From positions 488,057 to 552,056 of the forward strand of contig RQTK01000097.1 in the NCBI GenBank assembly GCA_003991915.1: a stretch of DNA of 64,000 nucleotides. Direction: 5' to 3'. The notes under the pieces are model-generated. The model saw nothing but the letters and a program-made list of their open reading frames with translations. It made no database searches and was not told the DNA's origin. Position 1 is the first letter of the stretch. The number at the start of each line of letters is the position of its first letter. A program made the translations under genes and the position numbers. Of this stretch, positions 53,061 through 64,000 are shown one piece after another. The stretch is from Elysia chlorotica (Eukaryota > Mollusca > Gastropoda > Plakobranchidae).

Positions 53061-54768
53061 AGCAGTGTCTGTAATTTTCACTTAGTTGATGGAAGAAAAT
53101 TTTTCCATAAACATCAGTGCATGCAAGATTAACTTTACTTTTTACTGTTTGTGCAGCCTAGTTTTGGAGAAGGGTGTTTTAACTTTCACCTAAACACCTT
53201 TTAAACCATCAAAACCAGCTATGAACTTCAAAGTTGATTCAATTATGTTAAATAATTCTTTATACTTTTTAATCCTCTGCGGTTTTTTTAGTTCAGATTT
53301 TTTCTTTGTTTTCTTCAAAATTATTATCGTTTATGCTGTAGAAGCCTTTTTTCGACTCTCATGTTAAAGAATGTGTAAAAAGTGAAAAAAAATATCTGCA
53401 TCCTACAAAGAGATGAAAAATTGGTTGAGGTCTTTGCCCAGGATATCTGCAACAGATCTCCGTTGGGTGGCTGGATAAATATGGTACCGTGACACGCTAG
53501 AAAAGAAATAAATATGACGTGGTTGAAGTTTTATCCACATCCTAGGAAAACCGAGGCATTGCTATCTGCTGTTTTATTGTTTTCATTCTGCTTTGTCTTG
53601 AATAATCAATATCAGGGAGATCCTGGATTGGCCACACCATAACAATGATGAATGGAAGCTTCACCCGAGAAGGTCTGGCCCAACCATTATCGTGAAGAGC
53701 AGATCGGTGGCTTTTAGCCCTGAGGATCAACAGTTTGTGAAAATTTGCTTTATTCATATTTTTGCTTTGGTCCTCTTCTCTTTGCTGCTTCTAAACCGCA
53801 TTGTTTAGATGCCTTGACATCTCAGAGAGAGGCCATTGTCGTGTTTAAGTTGAACTAAAAGCTAGACCAGTGATCCACCTAGCTGGCACAAGAAAAAGGA
53901 GTTTAGAAAAAGTCGTTAGAGACCACAGATGTTTGAGAATGTCCTTTACTGTAAAAGCAGATCAGGAAGACAAGGCAACTGACAAGCAAGTATTTAGACA
54001 AAGGCTGGCCGAGAGAAGTTACACGTAAATACGAATGGGGGAGAGTCAAACAATTATAGCATTGTCTGAGAGAATTCACCATTGTTTTACGACAAGGGAG
54101 GAGGAAGGAAGCTCTAATACAATACCTGTTCAGATTGTTGTCTGGCACTATTGAGCTGACTAGTATTTCAAGGTTTCGAATTCGAGTACCATTTTTCAGT
54201 CATTTTCATTCAAGTTTTTCCAATTTTGGTGCGCACGGGTAAAAACTATTGTCAAACCTGTTGCGCTGCATAACAATATCAGCGCTTAGTGATCTGTTCA
54301 TAATTAAATAACTGTAAAAGCGATGTCGTCCTACTCTAGCGTGTGGTTTCAGGTTTTTAGCCCAAACCATGGGGCTTTAGCTAATTAAACAAGTTCGAAA
54401 TTTACAATAAGACCTGATTGTTTGCAATTTTGGTCCAGTGCTATTTTCATTGACTCTCTGCGCAGTTGGTCGATCTTACAGCAAGAAAATGATTCTTTTA
54501 TTATTGAGACTCTTATCCACCAATCTAGTGAATGCAACAAATCCGTTTCAAACAGTAACTTATTTGATGAAGTTCTCCCAGGTGTCATCTGGACGAGAAT
54601 ATGACTATGCACTGATTGTAGTCATTGTGAACTTTAGTGAGACAGGCATATTCATTGACGTATTCTTCTTTTTACCATGGGAAGAGACGGAAAAGCGAGA
54701 TTTTCATAGCGAAGTATATATTGTCAGGTAAGCCGGGATCAGTGTGCGCAAAAAGCGAGTGAGTGCAA

Positions 54769-54770
<2 letters not shown>

Positions 54771-54810
<40 letters not shown>
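54771..54810. repeat. (GA)n microsatellite
   Basis: About 40 bases of GA, followed by an interrupted purine-rich tract to about 54905. Confidence 0.95.
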
Positions 54811-54815
<5 letters not shown>

Positions 54816-54982
54816 GGAGGGATAAAGGTACATATGCATGCACAGAGAGACAAAAATAGATAGATAAAGACAGTTAAACAGAGACAGACAGGCAGACAGA
54901 AAAGAGTTCTAATGATAGTTGAGGGGAATGTGTTGTGTTCTGAGGCAGAAAAAAAGAGCTAATTGTTCTTTGCCACAAAAAG

Positions 54983-55980
54983 TGACACCTTGCCGTTGGT
55001 TGGGAGACCTGCGCGTCTCAATGACCTCTAGAGATATGCTAGTTGGAGATTCGTCTCCTGGTAGGGTTACCCAAGCTAGGCAGATCGAAAGGTAGAGACC
55101 AAACTAAAAGCACTTACTGGTGCTCCAAGTGGAGGTTTGGGCAAGGAGTCAAGAACCCCGTCTCGTAAAAAAAATCCACTGTTACAGAAACCGCAACAGA
55201 TATCCACCAAAACAGCTTGGTTGAGGAGGAGTCCTCTCCTTTAGAGCTCATGGCGTGCACCGGTGAAAACCCTAGAAAAGCCGGTGTGCCGACAACTCTT
55301 CTGACGACCAAGACCAAGACCAAGATAGGGACCTGAAATATCAAAACCCTACAATAAACTGGAAGAACTGCACACGTATGTCTGGAAATGAATAGGTATG
55401 GCTTAAAGATATTGGGGCTCTGTTTGACGAGCTGAGACAGAAAGAACGAGACTAGATGACGGAAATGAAGAAGGTCAAGCACACAGACATGGAGTCGCAT
55501 TGCTTTCGACACCGGAGACAACACGGGCACTTTTGCCCTGAGAACCTGTATCACCAAGGATTCTCAATTCAAGATTTAACTCTTTCGGCAGAAAAGTCAC
55601 CATCATCCAGTGCTATGTTTGCTCAAATATAGCAGACATTAAAGACAAGTGAACTTTTATAAACACGTTCAGATGGTTATCGACAAAGTCCCAAGGAGAA
55701 ACATAAAAATATTGTTCAGAGACCTGAACGCTAAAGTAGGCACCGGAGAACAAAAGGAGAATGGAAAATTCTTCACTGAGATTTGCTCCTTTAATGACCT
55801 GGTAATTGGAGGCACTTTGTTCCCGCACAGAACCATTCGTGAAATGACATGGATTTCCCCCGAGGGCAAGGCTGAAAGTCAAATAGACGACATCCCGATC
55901 GGCAGAAAGTGGAGACGGAGCTTGCACGATGTAAGCAGCATCAGATCACATCCTAGGTGTTGCAGTCCTTAAGGCCAAGC
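54983..55980 (+). mobile_element. Decayed LINE (family A), leader and endonuclease domain
   Basis: The leader (TGACACCTTGCCGTTGGTTG, then GCAGATCGAAAGGTAGAG) matches the element at 27335-27853 in reverse orientation. Downstream, several frames together give the AP-endonuclease of a non-LTR retrotransposon. EMNRYGLKILGLC is followed after stops by GRKVTIIQCYV, then in one open frame (55649-55972) MVIDKVPRRNIKI, RDLNAKVG, FNDLVIGGTLFPHR, TWISPEGKAESQID and RRSLHDV. The GDLNA motif is RDLNA here, keeping Asp and Asn. The final SDH motif is present in a different frame (AASDHILG). Stops and frameshifts make it non-functional. No reverse transcriptase follows; the element is cut off near 55980, where an oppositely oriented LINE fragment begins. 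Confidence 0.82.
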
Positions 55981-55989
55981 TAAGTTGTT

Positions 55990-56830
55990 CTTATTAGTGG
56001 TTGGGCAAGTCTATCAGCGTTTTCATTTCTGGTAGATTGATGTGACTTGGGATCCACTGAAACACTAGTGTGATGTGATATTGATTGCGGACACATTTAA
56101 TTTCGAGAAGTATGTCAACTGTTTCTTAAGAGTTTTGTGTAGGTTCAAAAATTTACAGGGCTGATTTTAAATCTGTGACAGGACTGAATGTCTTGTCAGG
56201 GGCGGATTTCTCTGAAAAATGCATTTAATGTAAGTAGGGCTGCATGGTTGCCTTTAAGTTTAGCCTCATAGTTAGAGCATGTTTCGCCAAAGGCAGAATA
56301 AAGCTCTTTAGAATTTCCATCTGGAATACATATCAAGACCCCGAGTCCAGCATTTACAGTGGCTTTAAAGGCAGACCCATCTGTATAAATGTTAATCCAA
56401 TCTTGAGGTAGCTGTTAATAGCTCTCTCAGCTCTTCTTTTGAATTCAAATATAAATAAATTTATTTGTTTGGAAACATTTTCATAAATCCGTTAAAGCTT
56501 TATTTCTGGATGTAGAAGTGGTATGTGAAGTGGTGTTTCCATCACTCTTTTTTCAGGAATATGGCACCTCTCTTTTAATTCTTGTGTCTTGTGCATAATA
56601 GATTACTGTTTGATCCTGCTTTTTTCCTTTCCATTTTTCCACAAGCACTTTTGTCGCATTGTTATTGAGCCGTCTAAGACATCTCTCTGTGAGTTCTAAT
56701 GCTGCTTTTTCTCTACGCAAACTCAAGAGCTCAATATTGGCTTGGCTTGGATTTCACATGCTGCTGTTGGAGTTGATCTAATTCCTCCACAGATAAAACG
56801 AAGTGTTTGGCTTTGGATTCGGTCTATCCC
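55990..56830 (-). mobile_element. Decayed LINE (family B), RT C-terminus and RNase H domain
   Basis: Reading right to left, the minus strand encodes LRFICGGIRSTPTAACEIQ (about 56750-56805), a conserved block following the reverse transcriptase in RNase H-bearing LINEs, then REKAALELTERCLRRL. Next comes QLPQDWINIYTDGSA, GLGVLICIPDG and CSNYEAKLKG (about 56220-56405), which are the first Asp and the Glu motif of RNase H. The C-terminal WIPSH appears at about 56043-56057, followed by RNENADRLAQ in another frame. Several stops and frameshifts are present. The RNase H domain points to a Jockey/I-type relative rather than an RTE-type element; the clade is uncertain. It meets the family A fragment tail to tail. 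Confidence 0.8.
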
Positions 56831-57332
56831 TGTGTTGGTTGATTAGCTTCTTTAGATTAGTATTACCGTGTATAATGTTGCCTTTTTGTGACAGACTATT
56901 AGTTAAGTATGGACATGGTTTTGTTTCAGGGTGGGCAAAATTACGATTTATAATTCGTTGCTTATTTCATGGCATGATTCACCACAAGATTATTTTGAAT
57001 TGAAAATTATCATGTTGGGGAAAAGTTTGTATAACCTCAGCAGGTTGTTATGTTACGCGGTGCTATAATTTGTTGTTTTTGTCGTTTTTATTTTTAGTTT
57101 GCATACTTGCGTGCTTTATCGCTTGATATTATGACAAGAAACACGAAGTTTGTAGGTGCTCAAGTTTAAAAGTAATATAATTGTGACACGCTTCTTTTTA
57201 ATTAATGGTTTGAGTTCCTGCTTTATTTCACTCAATTGATAAAAAAATACCTTCCTGTGCAAGCCTTACTCAAAAACGTAAATTATATACATCTAACGGC
57301 GATATCAATAAAGTTACCGGGTTAAGCTAAAT

Positions 57333-57414
57333 AGAAGAAGAAGAAGAAGAAGAAGAAGAAGAAGAAGAAGAAGAAGAAGAAGAAGAAGAAGAAGAAGAAG
57401 AAGAAGAAGAAGAA
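57333..57414. repeat. (AAG)n microsatellite
   Basis: About 27 uninterrupted AGA/GAA units; a pure purine strand. Confidence 0.97.
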
Positions 57415-57893
57415 ATGGAATAAAATTGTCGAGAGGAACAACTGGATTAAAAAGTCACTGAGTTTAGTTTTCCTGCAATTTTCATGTGGGACACTAGTTT
57501 GGAATGGCCCAGTGAGAGCTTTTATTTCGTTGTCTTAGACTCATTTGCCCTAATACAGCATTCTGAGATCCATCAATTATTTTTCTTCTTTCCGAGTGCG
57601 TAGGGCCTATGAACTCATTATTGCAAGGAATTTTCCACTTTGATCTCTTGAGACAATGGAGGCGGTCCACAATTATCGATAATTCTTAGGTTGTTCCTCA
57701 ACAGACCATAATTATGTCAATACAATAACCATTTCAGCATTGGAAACGCGTCATTATGCAAAATAGCTTGACAAAGCATGAAAATGGTTGTGAGAAAGAC
57801 GGCAGTAAGTGAAGAAAAATAAAGAAAATGGGAAAAGAAGATTAGAAGTTAAGCGCATTTAAGGTGGAGACAGAAAATCAGCCAGAGAGAGAT

Positions 57894-57895
<2 letters not shown>

Positions 57896-57962
<67 letters not shown>
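57896..57962. repeat. (GA)n microsatellite
   Basis: About 66 bases of GA in the 10.7 kb intron. Confidence 0.97.
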
Positions 57963-57963
<1 letters not shown>

Positions 57964-59307
57964 TAGAGACAGGGGAGTGATAGACAGAGAGAAGGAGAGG
58001 AAAGGCATTTGTTATAAATCAATCTGATACCCCAACCAACAGCTACATTTAATCCATCGGACATAATATTAAGTGTTTCAGACATAAGTAATAACCAAAA
58101 ATATCGTAACTTTTACAGAGAAAAAAATGATTGCCATCTTTAGGACAACACCCTTTTAAAAGACCTTATGCATAAATGATGCCTTTGAAATTCACCAAAT
58201 GGCCTGTGATAAACAAACAGTAAGTAGCGTATCGAGGCTCTTAGAACCTAATCCGCTGTAGCCCACTAGACTTAGTGAATCCGCATGGACTTTTTTTTCC
58301 TATGGAGAAAAAGCTCTTAACATCTTTAGCTTTCCCTTACAATGCCCCAAAGGACATCAAGGTTTTGAAGTAAATGACGCACAATTCACATCATGTTTAT
58401 ACAGAATTCAAGTATTTAGAACGAAAGGGTACCTTCAAAAAAGTGTCCTCAATATATTCAAATAAATAATATGATCTAAGTGCGCTGATTTTCTTTTGAA
58501 TAATATTGGCGAACTTGTTCCACTATCAATAATAAAAACATTATACCTTTCTTAAAGCCAATAATTGGCTATAAGGTTAAATGTAAATTATGATTGTAAC
58601 ATATTTGTAGAATATTGATAGCATTCCAAAGCAATAGCACAAGAGACCAACTAACATAGTCGATTGGAAAGGGCATTTTGAATTTCAGTATTCAAGCATA
58701 TTAATTTTGATTGTTTACCTTAGTGTAAGCTTAAATATTTCATTTATACCGATTAGCATTTTTCCTTAACACCAGTGGAGTAGAAAACTCCCTTAAAAGA
58801 CAATACATTAACGTGAATCAAATTCACCTTTTACAAACATTTTACTTTTTCTACTTTGTATGTTGAAAAGCTACATAACAATCTCGTTGAATTATAATTT
58901 TGCGAGGGAATTGTTTATATTTTTACCGAATGACAATCGGGGAGAGTAAAAAAAATATTTTCGTGTGCTTGCATTGGTTTAACTTTGGAATTTTCTAGAC
59001 TCAAGTATCAAGGATAGACATTGCTCTTTCTCCTTCTTTTAATTATCAATGGCATTAAAATGCAGGTACGAGGGGTGTTCACTATGTTCTTATCATGACA
59101 ATGAAGGAATAAACCCAGAGACTTAAAATGACACCCCTCGTATAATAGTAGTTTGTGTGCTAAGACCGAGCCCAATCGGTTAGCCGACATATCACAATGC
59201 TCTCCAGTTAGACTGTTAGGGTACGCTCTCGGATCAATAAAGAACTGTGGTATAGACATAATTACGACTAAAAGTTCAATGTGTGATGTTTTTTCTGCTG
59301 TTCACAG

Positions 59308-59397
59308 GTAGTGTCCCAGGCGGCTCTGAAGGAAGCCAAACAGTCAATCCTAAGTGCGTTTGACGAGAACAAAGATGGCAAGATAGACATTGCAGAG
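59308..59397 (+). CDS. Cbp53E: Calbindin-32/calretinin-like protein, coding exon 3 (EF-hand 2)
   Basis: 90 bases, phase 0 at both ends, encoding 30 residues. The entering helix ALKEAKQSILSAF leads to a complete calcium loop DENKDGKIDIAE: ligands Asp1, Asn3, Asp5, Asp9 and Glu12, with Gly6 and Ile8, all canonical. The acceptor is CTGTTCACAG and the donor is GAG|GTGAGT. The loop ends exactly at the exon border, so the exiting helix (LAQLLP) comes from exon 4. The same arrangement of residues is found across calbindin-D28k, calretinin and Cbp53E. The site should be active. Confidence 0.96.
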
Positions 59398-59594
59398 GTG
59401 AGTTGTGATAAAATAATTGTCTCGAGAGAGTAAAGGAAGGAGAACTAAAATATCGTTCATTATAAAAAAAAATAAGAGCTATCTTTCGCTCACCATTAAT
59501 TTGTCTTAATTTTTTACCCTGTCTTAAGCCAGTTTATATGTGTGTGACCTGTCCGTCTTTTCTCTTTTGTCTTTCTGTCTCTTTCCTGCCTGCC

Positions 59595-59596
<2 letters not shown>

Positions 59597-59674
<78 letters not shown>
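59597..59674. repeat. (CT)n microsatellite
   Basis: About 78 bases of CT, 200 bases after the exon 3 donor; it could strengthen or confuse nearby pyrimidine-tract recognition. Confidence 0.97.
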
Positions 59675-59679
<5 letters not shown>

Positions 59680-60430
59680 TGCTCACTCTCGCTCTCGCTC
59701 GCTCTTTCATTCTTGAAATACACACACAATGTGTTATTTAGAAATTGAAAGTGCTCAATGCAAGATTGTATAAATAGGCAGTGACCAAGTTGCGAGCTGC
59801 TTTATCCAGCAGCAAAGTCATTAGGATTTCAATGCACAAAACGAACAGAACTTGTGACGCGGCCACTTTCCCCAATGCAAAAAGCAGCGGAGTTTACTGA
59901 GCCGATGCGTGTAAATACATTTCCATATGTTTTTCTGTGGCTGAAGGAGACATAAGTGCTCTTGATGCAGTCCGTGCTGAATACTAGTTTTACCTCACTA
60001 CAAATAAATGGGAACATGGCAGGTTCTAGAAGTTTGCTTTTTTTTCACTTATATTTTCTAGAACTAAAAATGTACACTTCAGTTCTTTTGATTTTTCATA
60101 TCTATAAATTCCACAAGCTTCAAAAGTTTGATTTCTTAAAACCTACCTTTGTACTTAGATAATTCAGTATAATTGTCTAGTACGCGTTAAGTGGTCCACT
60201 GACCATTGTCTAGATTAACTGACGATTTTAATTATGACCCAGAACATTCAAGAAATATCCACAGCTAAGCATGGATCATGTAGGCCTACCTGCAAAAATT
60301 ATAATTTTGATTCTGCACACAAGATTACATTTGGGAAATATTTTGGAGATATAAGAGCTTGATATATGAAAACAATGTATTTGAAAATGTAACGACACGC
60401 GCTTCATTAAATTAATTTTTCTGCAATAAG

Positions 60431-61312
60431 AATCATGAATCATTAGTTGTTATTTTCTTATGAAAGAGGGGCATTTACATAGGCATAATAACCTTGGTAT
60501 TAAACACACGAACGTGGTGCGAATATTCTATCAATGTGGCTCAAATCCAACGTCCTTTTTGTTGGTTAAAAAAAACCCCAAGTATCCGGCACGGGAATCT
60601 ACGAGTTCCGCCATCTTTGATTTTGTAAAAAATCCATGAGAAGCAAACAAGGATACTTCACCTGGCATTAGGCGGCTCAACACTGCACAGACAGGAAGTC
60701 CCGCCCATGTTACAGGAACTAGAACAAGGAACGCTTCCTGTGGGACATTTAGCTTCCCTGTTTGTCGAGTTCGAACTAAATCACTGTTTGCCTCAGCCTA
60801 ACTTTTCTCGAATTCACCGAGACAAGCCTGTTTTAAGGGGCCAAAAATTCTAATTTCTTAAAATGAAAGAACATGACGTTTCGTTGAAATAAGTTGGTTG
60901 CTTAACGTCCAACGTCAGCACTAAATAGGATATGTATTATTGTAGACCTGCGCCTAGACTTACCTCTGCAATTGTATATTCTGCCACACACGACACAGGG
61001 CGGGGAGTGCGGTCGGGGAGACCTGGACTCCTGCTCCTGTCAGTCACATGACACTGAAGTTGACCAACCAGTTGGGGACAGCTCCTATTCCTATACAATA
61101 GCGATAGTATATCAAGTATATTTCTCTGAATCTGCACATTGTTTCTTGGTTTTTAAGGGCTCTGGATGATGCTCTAAGATAAAGTATCAAGGAGAAAACT
61201 TTGAAGTATACATTTAAGAAATACATTCAAAAAATTGGACCAGACTGCGGTTTAAACAATACACATGAAATTTACATTTTTTTAAAAATGTCTTGAGCAT
61301 TTTAATGACAAA
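60431..61312. repeat. Direct duplication B, left copy (882 bp)
   Basis: Begins AATCATGAATCATTAGTTGT and ends TTTTAATGACAAA; it recurs at 62234-63115, offset by 1803 bases. I see only two single-base differences (near 61212 and 61283). The copy contains a truncated SINE family 2 body (GGTTGCTTAACGTCCAACGT, then CACGACACAGGGCGGGGAG and ACCAACCAGTTGGGG). No coding content. It lies in the intron just before exon 4. Confidence 0.97.
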
Positions 61313-61426
61313 TTATTATTATTGTAAGTGGTATTGTTTTTATATTATTTTTATCATAAAATTATTAATACCCGTAGAAGGGATTACATCAATACCCATC
61401 TCGCTCCTTTCTTCACTGAACGTCAG

Positions 61427-61513
61427 CTGGCCCAACTGCTTCCTATGGAGGAAAACTTCCTGCTGCTCTTCCGCCGGGAACACCCGCTGGAATCCAGTGT
61501 TGAGTTCATGAAG
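61427..61513 (+). CDS. Cbp53E: Calbindin-32/calretinin-like protein, coding exon 4
   Basis: 87 bases, phase 0 at both ends, 29 residues beginning LAQLLPMEENFLLLF, then RREHPLESSVEFMK. This is the most conserved block of the family: the exiting helix of EF-hand 2 plus the linker and start of EF-hand 3. LLPMEENFLLLFR and PLESSVEFMK are nearly identical to arthropod Cbp53E. An upstream AG at 61377 would give a longer open frame (DYINTHLAPF...), but its phase does not fit exon 3 and the family alignment demands LAQ right after the EF-hand 2 loop, so the CGTCAG acceptor is chosen. The donor is AAG|GTAAGA. EF-hand 3 and onward must be encoded to the right of 64000. The exon sits between the two 882 bp duplicate copies. 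Confidence 0.96.
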
Positions 61514-62233
61514 GTAAGAGTCTTCTTGTTTTTTTTTCCTGCTGTTTGTTAGTGGCATGAGACAAGATAGTAATGGGAATTTTACTCAAAATTCACCGAA
61601 AATGCCATTATCACAATCAGGGAATAATCATTTTTAACCAACAATTTGTAATTTGGTCCTAAATCGTTGCTAAACCTGCACAACATTGTCAGCCCTTTTG
61701 ACATTAATTGTATTAATCGTAACGGGTAGTCTGGTTCCCTTCCCTCACAGACAGACAAAAAGATGATTTGACATTTATGTAGGAATGTCCATAATTAATA
61801 CGTAATCGCTACTATTCTATTAATAGATTTAAAAGTATTACACTTTTAACGTATGAAATAAAAGTAGTAATGATGAGTGTAAAAATAACGTTATATGTGC
61901 ATAGAGAGTCGCCATGGCGACTTTAAAGCGTTTGATATCACAAGAGATGTACGCAAAATATTTAATACAAAGATGAACTTTAAACTCGTACAAAGGGTAA
62001 AATTTGATAGTAAATCCACACCTTTGTACATTAATATTAAAGTGTAACTTAATTAAATACCTTCACACAAAAGTTAAAACAAAGTCCCATTTGCATGGGT
62101 CACTTATTTGGCTTGGTTGCGAACCCCTTTTTACTCTTCTATAATCATCATTGTTTCATCTACCCCTCCGCTAACATCAGCTTCCTGTTTTTATGGGCCA
62201 TCCTCATCATTGTCATGTCTTCGCCTATACAGT

Positions 62234-63115
62234 AATCATGAATCATTAGTTGTTATTTTCTTATGAAAGAGGGGCATTTACATAGGCATAATAACCTTGG
62301 TATTAAACACACGAACGTGGTGCGAATATTCTATCAATGTGGCTCAAATCCAACGTCCTTTTTGTTGGTTAAAAAAAACCCCAAGTATCCGGCACGGGAA
62401 TCTACGAGTTCCGCCATCTTTGATTTTGTAAAAAATCCATGAGAAGCAAACAAGGATACTTCACCTGGCATTAGGCGGCTCAACACTGCACAGACAGGAA
62501 GTCCCGCCCATGTTACAGGAACTAGAACAAGGAACGCTTCCTGTGGGACATTTAGCTTCCCTGTTTGTCGAGTTCGAACTAAATCACTGTTTGCCTCAGC
62601 CTAACTTTTCTCGAATTCACCGAGACAAGCCTGTTTTAAGGGGCCAAAAATTCTAATTTCTTAAAATGAAAGAACATGACGTTTCGTTGAAATAAGTTGG
62701 TTGCTTAACGTCCAACGTCAGCACTAAATAGGATATGTATTATTGTAGACCTGCGCCTAGACTTACCTCTGCAATTGTATATTCTGCCACACACGACACA
62801 GGGCGGGGAGTGCGGTCGGGGAGACCTGGACTCCTGCTCCTGTCAGTCACATGACACTGAAGTTGACCAACCAGTTGGGGACAGCTCCTATTCCTATACA
62901 ATAGCGATAGTATATCAAGTATATTTCTCTGAATCTGCACATTGTTTCTTGGTTTTTAAGGGCTCTGGATGATGCTCTAAGATAAAGTATCAAGGAGAAA
63001 ACTTTGAAGTATATATTTAAGAAATACATTCAAAAAATTGGACCAGACTGCGGTTTAAACAATACACATGAAATTTACATTTTTTTTAAAATGTCTTGAG
63101 CATTTTAATGACAAA
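62234..63115. repeat. Direct duplication B, right copy (882 bp)
   Basis: Second copy of 60431-61312, same orientation, in the intron just after exon 4. The 921 bases between the copies hold exon 4 and its splice sites. Both junctions are abrupt, with no obvious target-site duplication or shared terminal repeat, so the pair looks like a segmental duplication rather than two transposon insertions. Confidence 0.97.
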
Positions 63116-63920
63116 CATTGTTAAAATTGTTAGAGCAATTAGTTTCTTTACTCATAAAACTGCAAGTAACATGTTGACAACCTAATATAGAAAATGAGGT
63201 CTCCTCTTTTATCTATTAGAACATTCTTACGGTATATCAATGTTATCTTTTCAGTCGGACAATTAATTTGATGGTTCTCATACTGTTCTAAACCTCATTG
63301 TGCTTATGAATGTGAACATTATTTCCTTCGTATCTATTCGGGATTCTTATGCCTGTAAAAAAACTATTATAGTGAAAGGCACAACAATTGAACATAATCA
63401 TTTCACCATCAACGAAGACTCCGGACATTAATGGAAAAGGCATAATTTGATACATTCCCATTTCTATAATCATTTTCCTAACATTTTTTAATACGAAACG
63501 TATTTCTATGAGAAAAATCCAAAAGAATGAGACGCTCACTTTAAACCTCTATACAGCGACCAAATATTGAAACTTACGCCGAATCATCATAATGGAAGTG
63601 ATATTTCTATAACTGTATTAATTTTATATTTTTCAGTTTAGTTTGAATTGAAAATCTGTCTGCAATTTTGTCTGAGTTTGTGAAATCTTCCCAATTGACA
63701 GTTCTGATATACATAAACATAGAAAAAGCAATATGTGCGAGGCAGCAGCCCCTGTGAATTTATGGGATACGTCTTTTTTTCATCGTGGGTCTGATTCTAT
63801 CAGGAACGAAATTCACTTTTGTATTAAGCTTACTTTAATTTTACGCCTCCCTCCATTTCCACACACCTCTGTCTCTGACTTCCTCTGCCTCTTTCTCTTT
63901 CCTTCTTTGCCCCCCCCCCT

Positions 63921-63947
63921 TCTCTCTCTCTCTCTCTCTCTCTCTCT
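63921..63947. repeat. (CT)n microsatellite
   Basis: Short CT array after a C-rich run, inside a CT-rich tract that continues to the window end. Confidence 0.93.
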
Positions 63948-64000
63948 TAATCTCTCTCCCCTTCCTTCTTTTCTCGATGTAGTATCTCTGTTTCTCTACA

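Larger units (their letters stand above)
59398..61426 (+). other. 2.0 kb intron of the calbindin gene
   Basis: Donor GTGAGT; acceptor tract TCGCTCCTTTCTTCACTGAA followed by CGTCAG (AG at 61425-61426). It contains a (CT)n array and the first copy of the 882 bp duplication. A SINE-like remnant may lie upstream of exon 3 near 59150-59260. Confidence 0.9.
61514..64000 (+). other. Start of the next calbindin intron, incomplete
   Basis: Donor GTAAGA at 61514. The expected continuation (WRKYD-type entry into EF-hand 3) is not found before the window ends. It contains the second 882 bp duplicate copy and a terminal CT-rich tract (about 63921-63947). Confidence 0.85.

Noticed and set aside
53542..54148. 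Minus-strand frames of 71 and 81 codons in the 10.7 kb intron
   Set aside because: No recognisable domain, no start or splice context, and frames of this length are expected by chance.
60937..63029. Identical minus-strand 66-codon and plus-strand 65-codon frames in both copies of the 882 bp duplication
   Set aside because: Their identity follows from the recent duplication, not from coding selection; they overlap SINE-derived sequence and match no protein family.

Overview
This is eukaryotic, intron-rich, AT-rich genomic DNA dense in microsatellites. It holds parts of at most two protein-coding genes. The best-supported gene is a plus-strand calbindin-32 / calretinin-type hexa-EF-hand protein, closest in layout to Drosophila Cbp53E. 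Four coding exons are visible (22168-22300, 48560-48645, 59308-59397, 61427-61513). Their phases fit exactly (0/1, 1/0, 0/0, 0/0), all splice sites are GT-AG, and they encode the first 132 residues: the N-terminus, EF-hands 1 and 2, and the linker into EF-hand 3. The remaining exons lie beyond 64000. Protein similarity, intron size, tRNA-derived SINEs, LINE relics and (GA)n/(GATA)n content suggest an animal, probably a lophotrochozoan and most likely a mollusc. That taxonomic call is inference.

Layout. 1-3189: one isolated fibronectin type III exon (966-1117), twitchin/titin-like, between two near-identical 0.77 kb direct repeats. 3190-9950: no gene seen; microsatellites and a degenerate SINE. 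9960-10352: a locally CpG-rich patch with a 27 bp x3 repeat and a strong splice donor, a tentative promoter or non-coding first exon. 10353-21957: probable 5'UTR intron with tRNA-like SINE heads, a piggyBac-type MITE candidate and long (GAT)n. 21958-22300: exon with 5'UTR, one short uORF and the start codon. 22301-48559: 26.3 kb intron with a deleted LINE copy, SINEs, a 63 bp and a 43 bp minisatellite, many microsatellites and a few GC-richer islands. 48646-59307: 10.7 kb intron with SINEs and two convergent LINE fragments (an endonuclease relic and an RNase H/RT relic). 59398-61426 and 61514-64000: introns carrying an 882 bp duplication that brackets exon 4.

The calbindin exons act together as a single cytosolic calcium-buffer/sensor gene. 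No operon, CRISPR array, prophage or multi-gene system is visible, and I do not claim one. The most notable structures are the two places where a single exon is bracketed by very recent direct duplications, the piggyBac-type MITE candidate, and the internally organised 43 bp minisatellite. Long translated frames of poly-Ser/Leu, poly-His, Arg-Glu or poly-Asp are microsatellite artefacts and are not annotated as genes.
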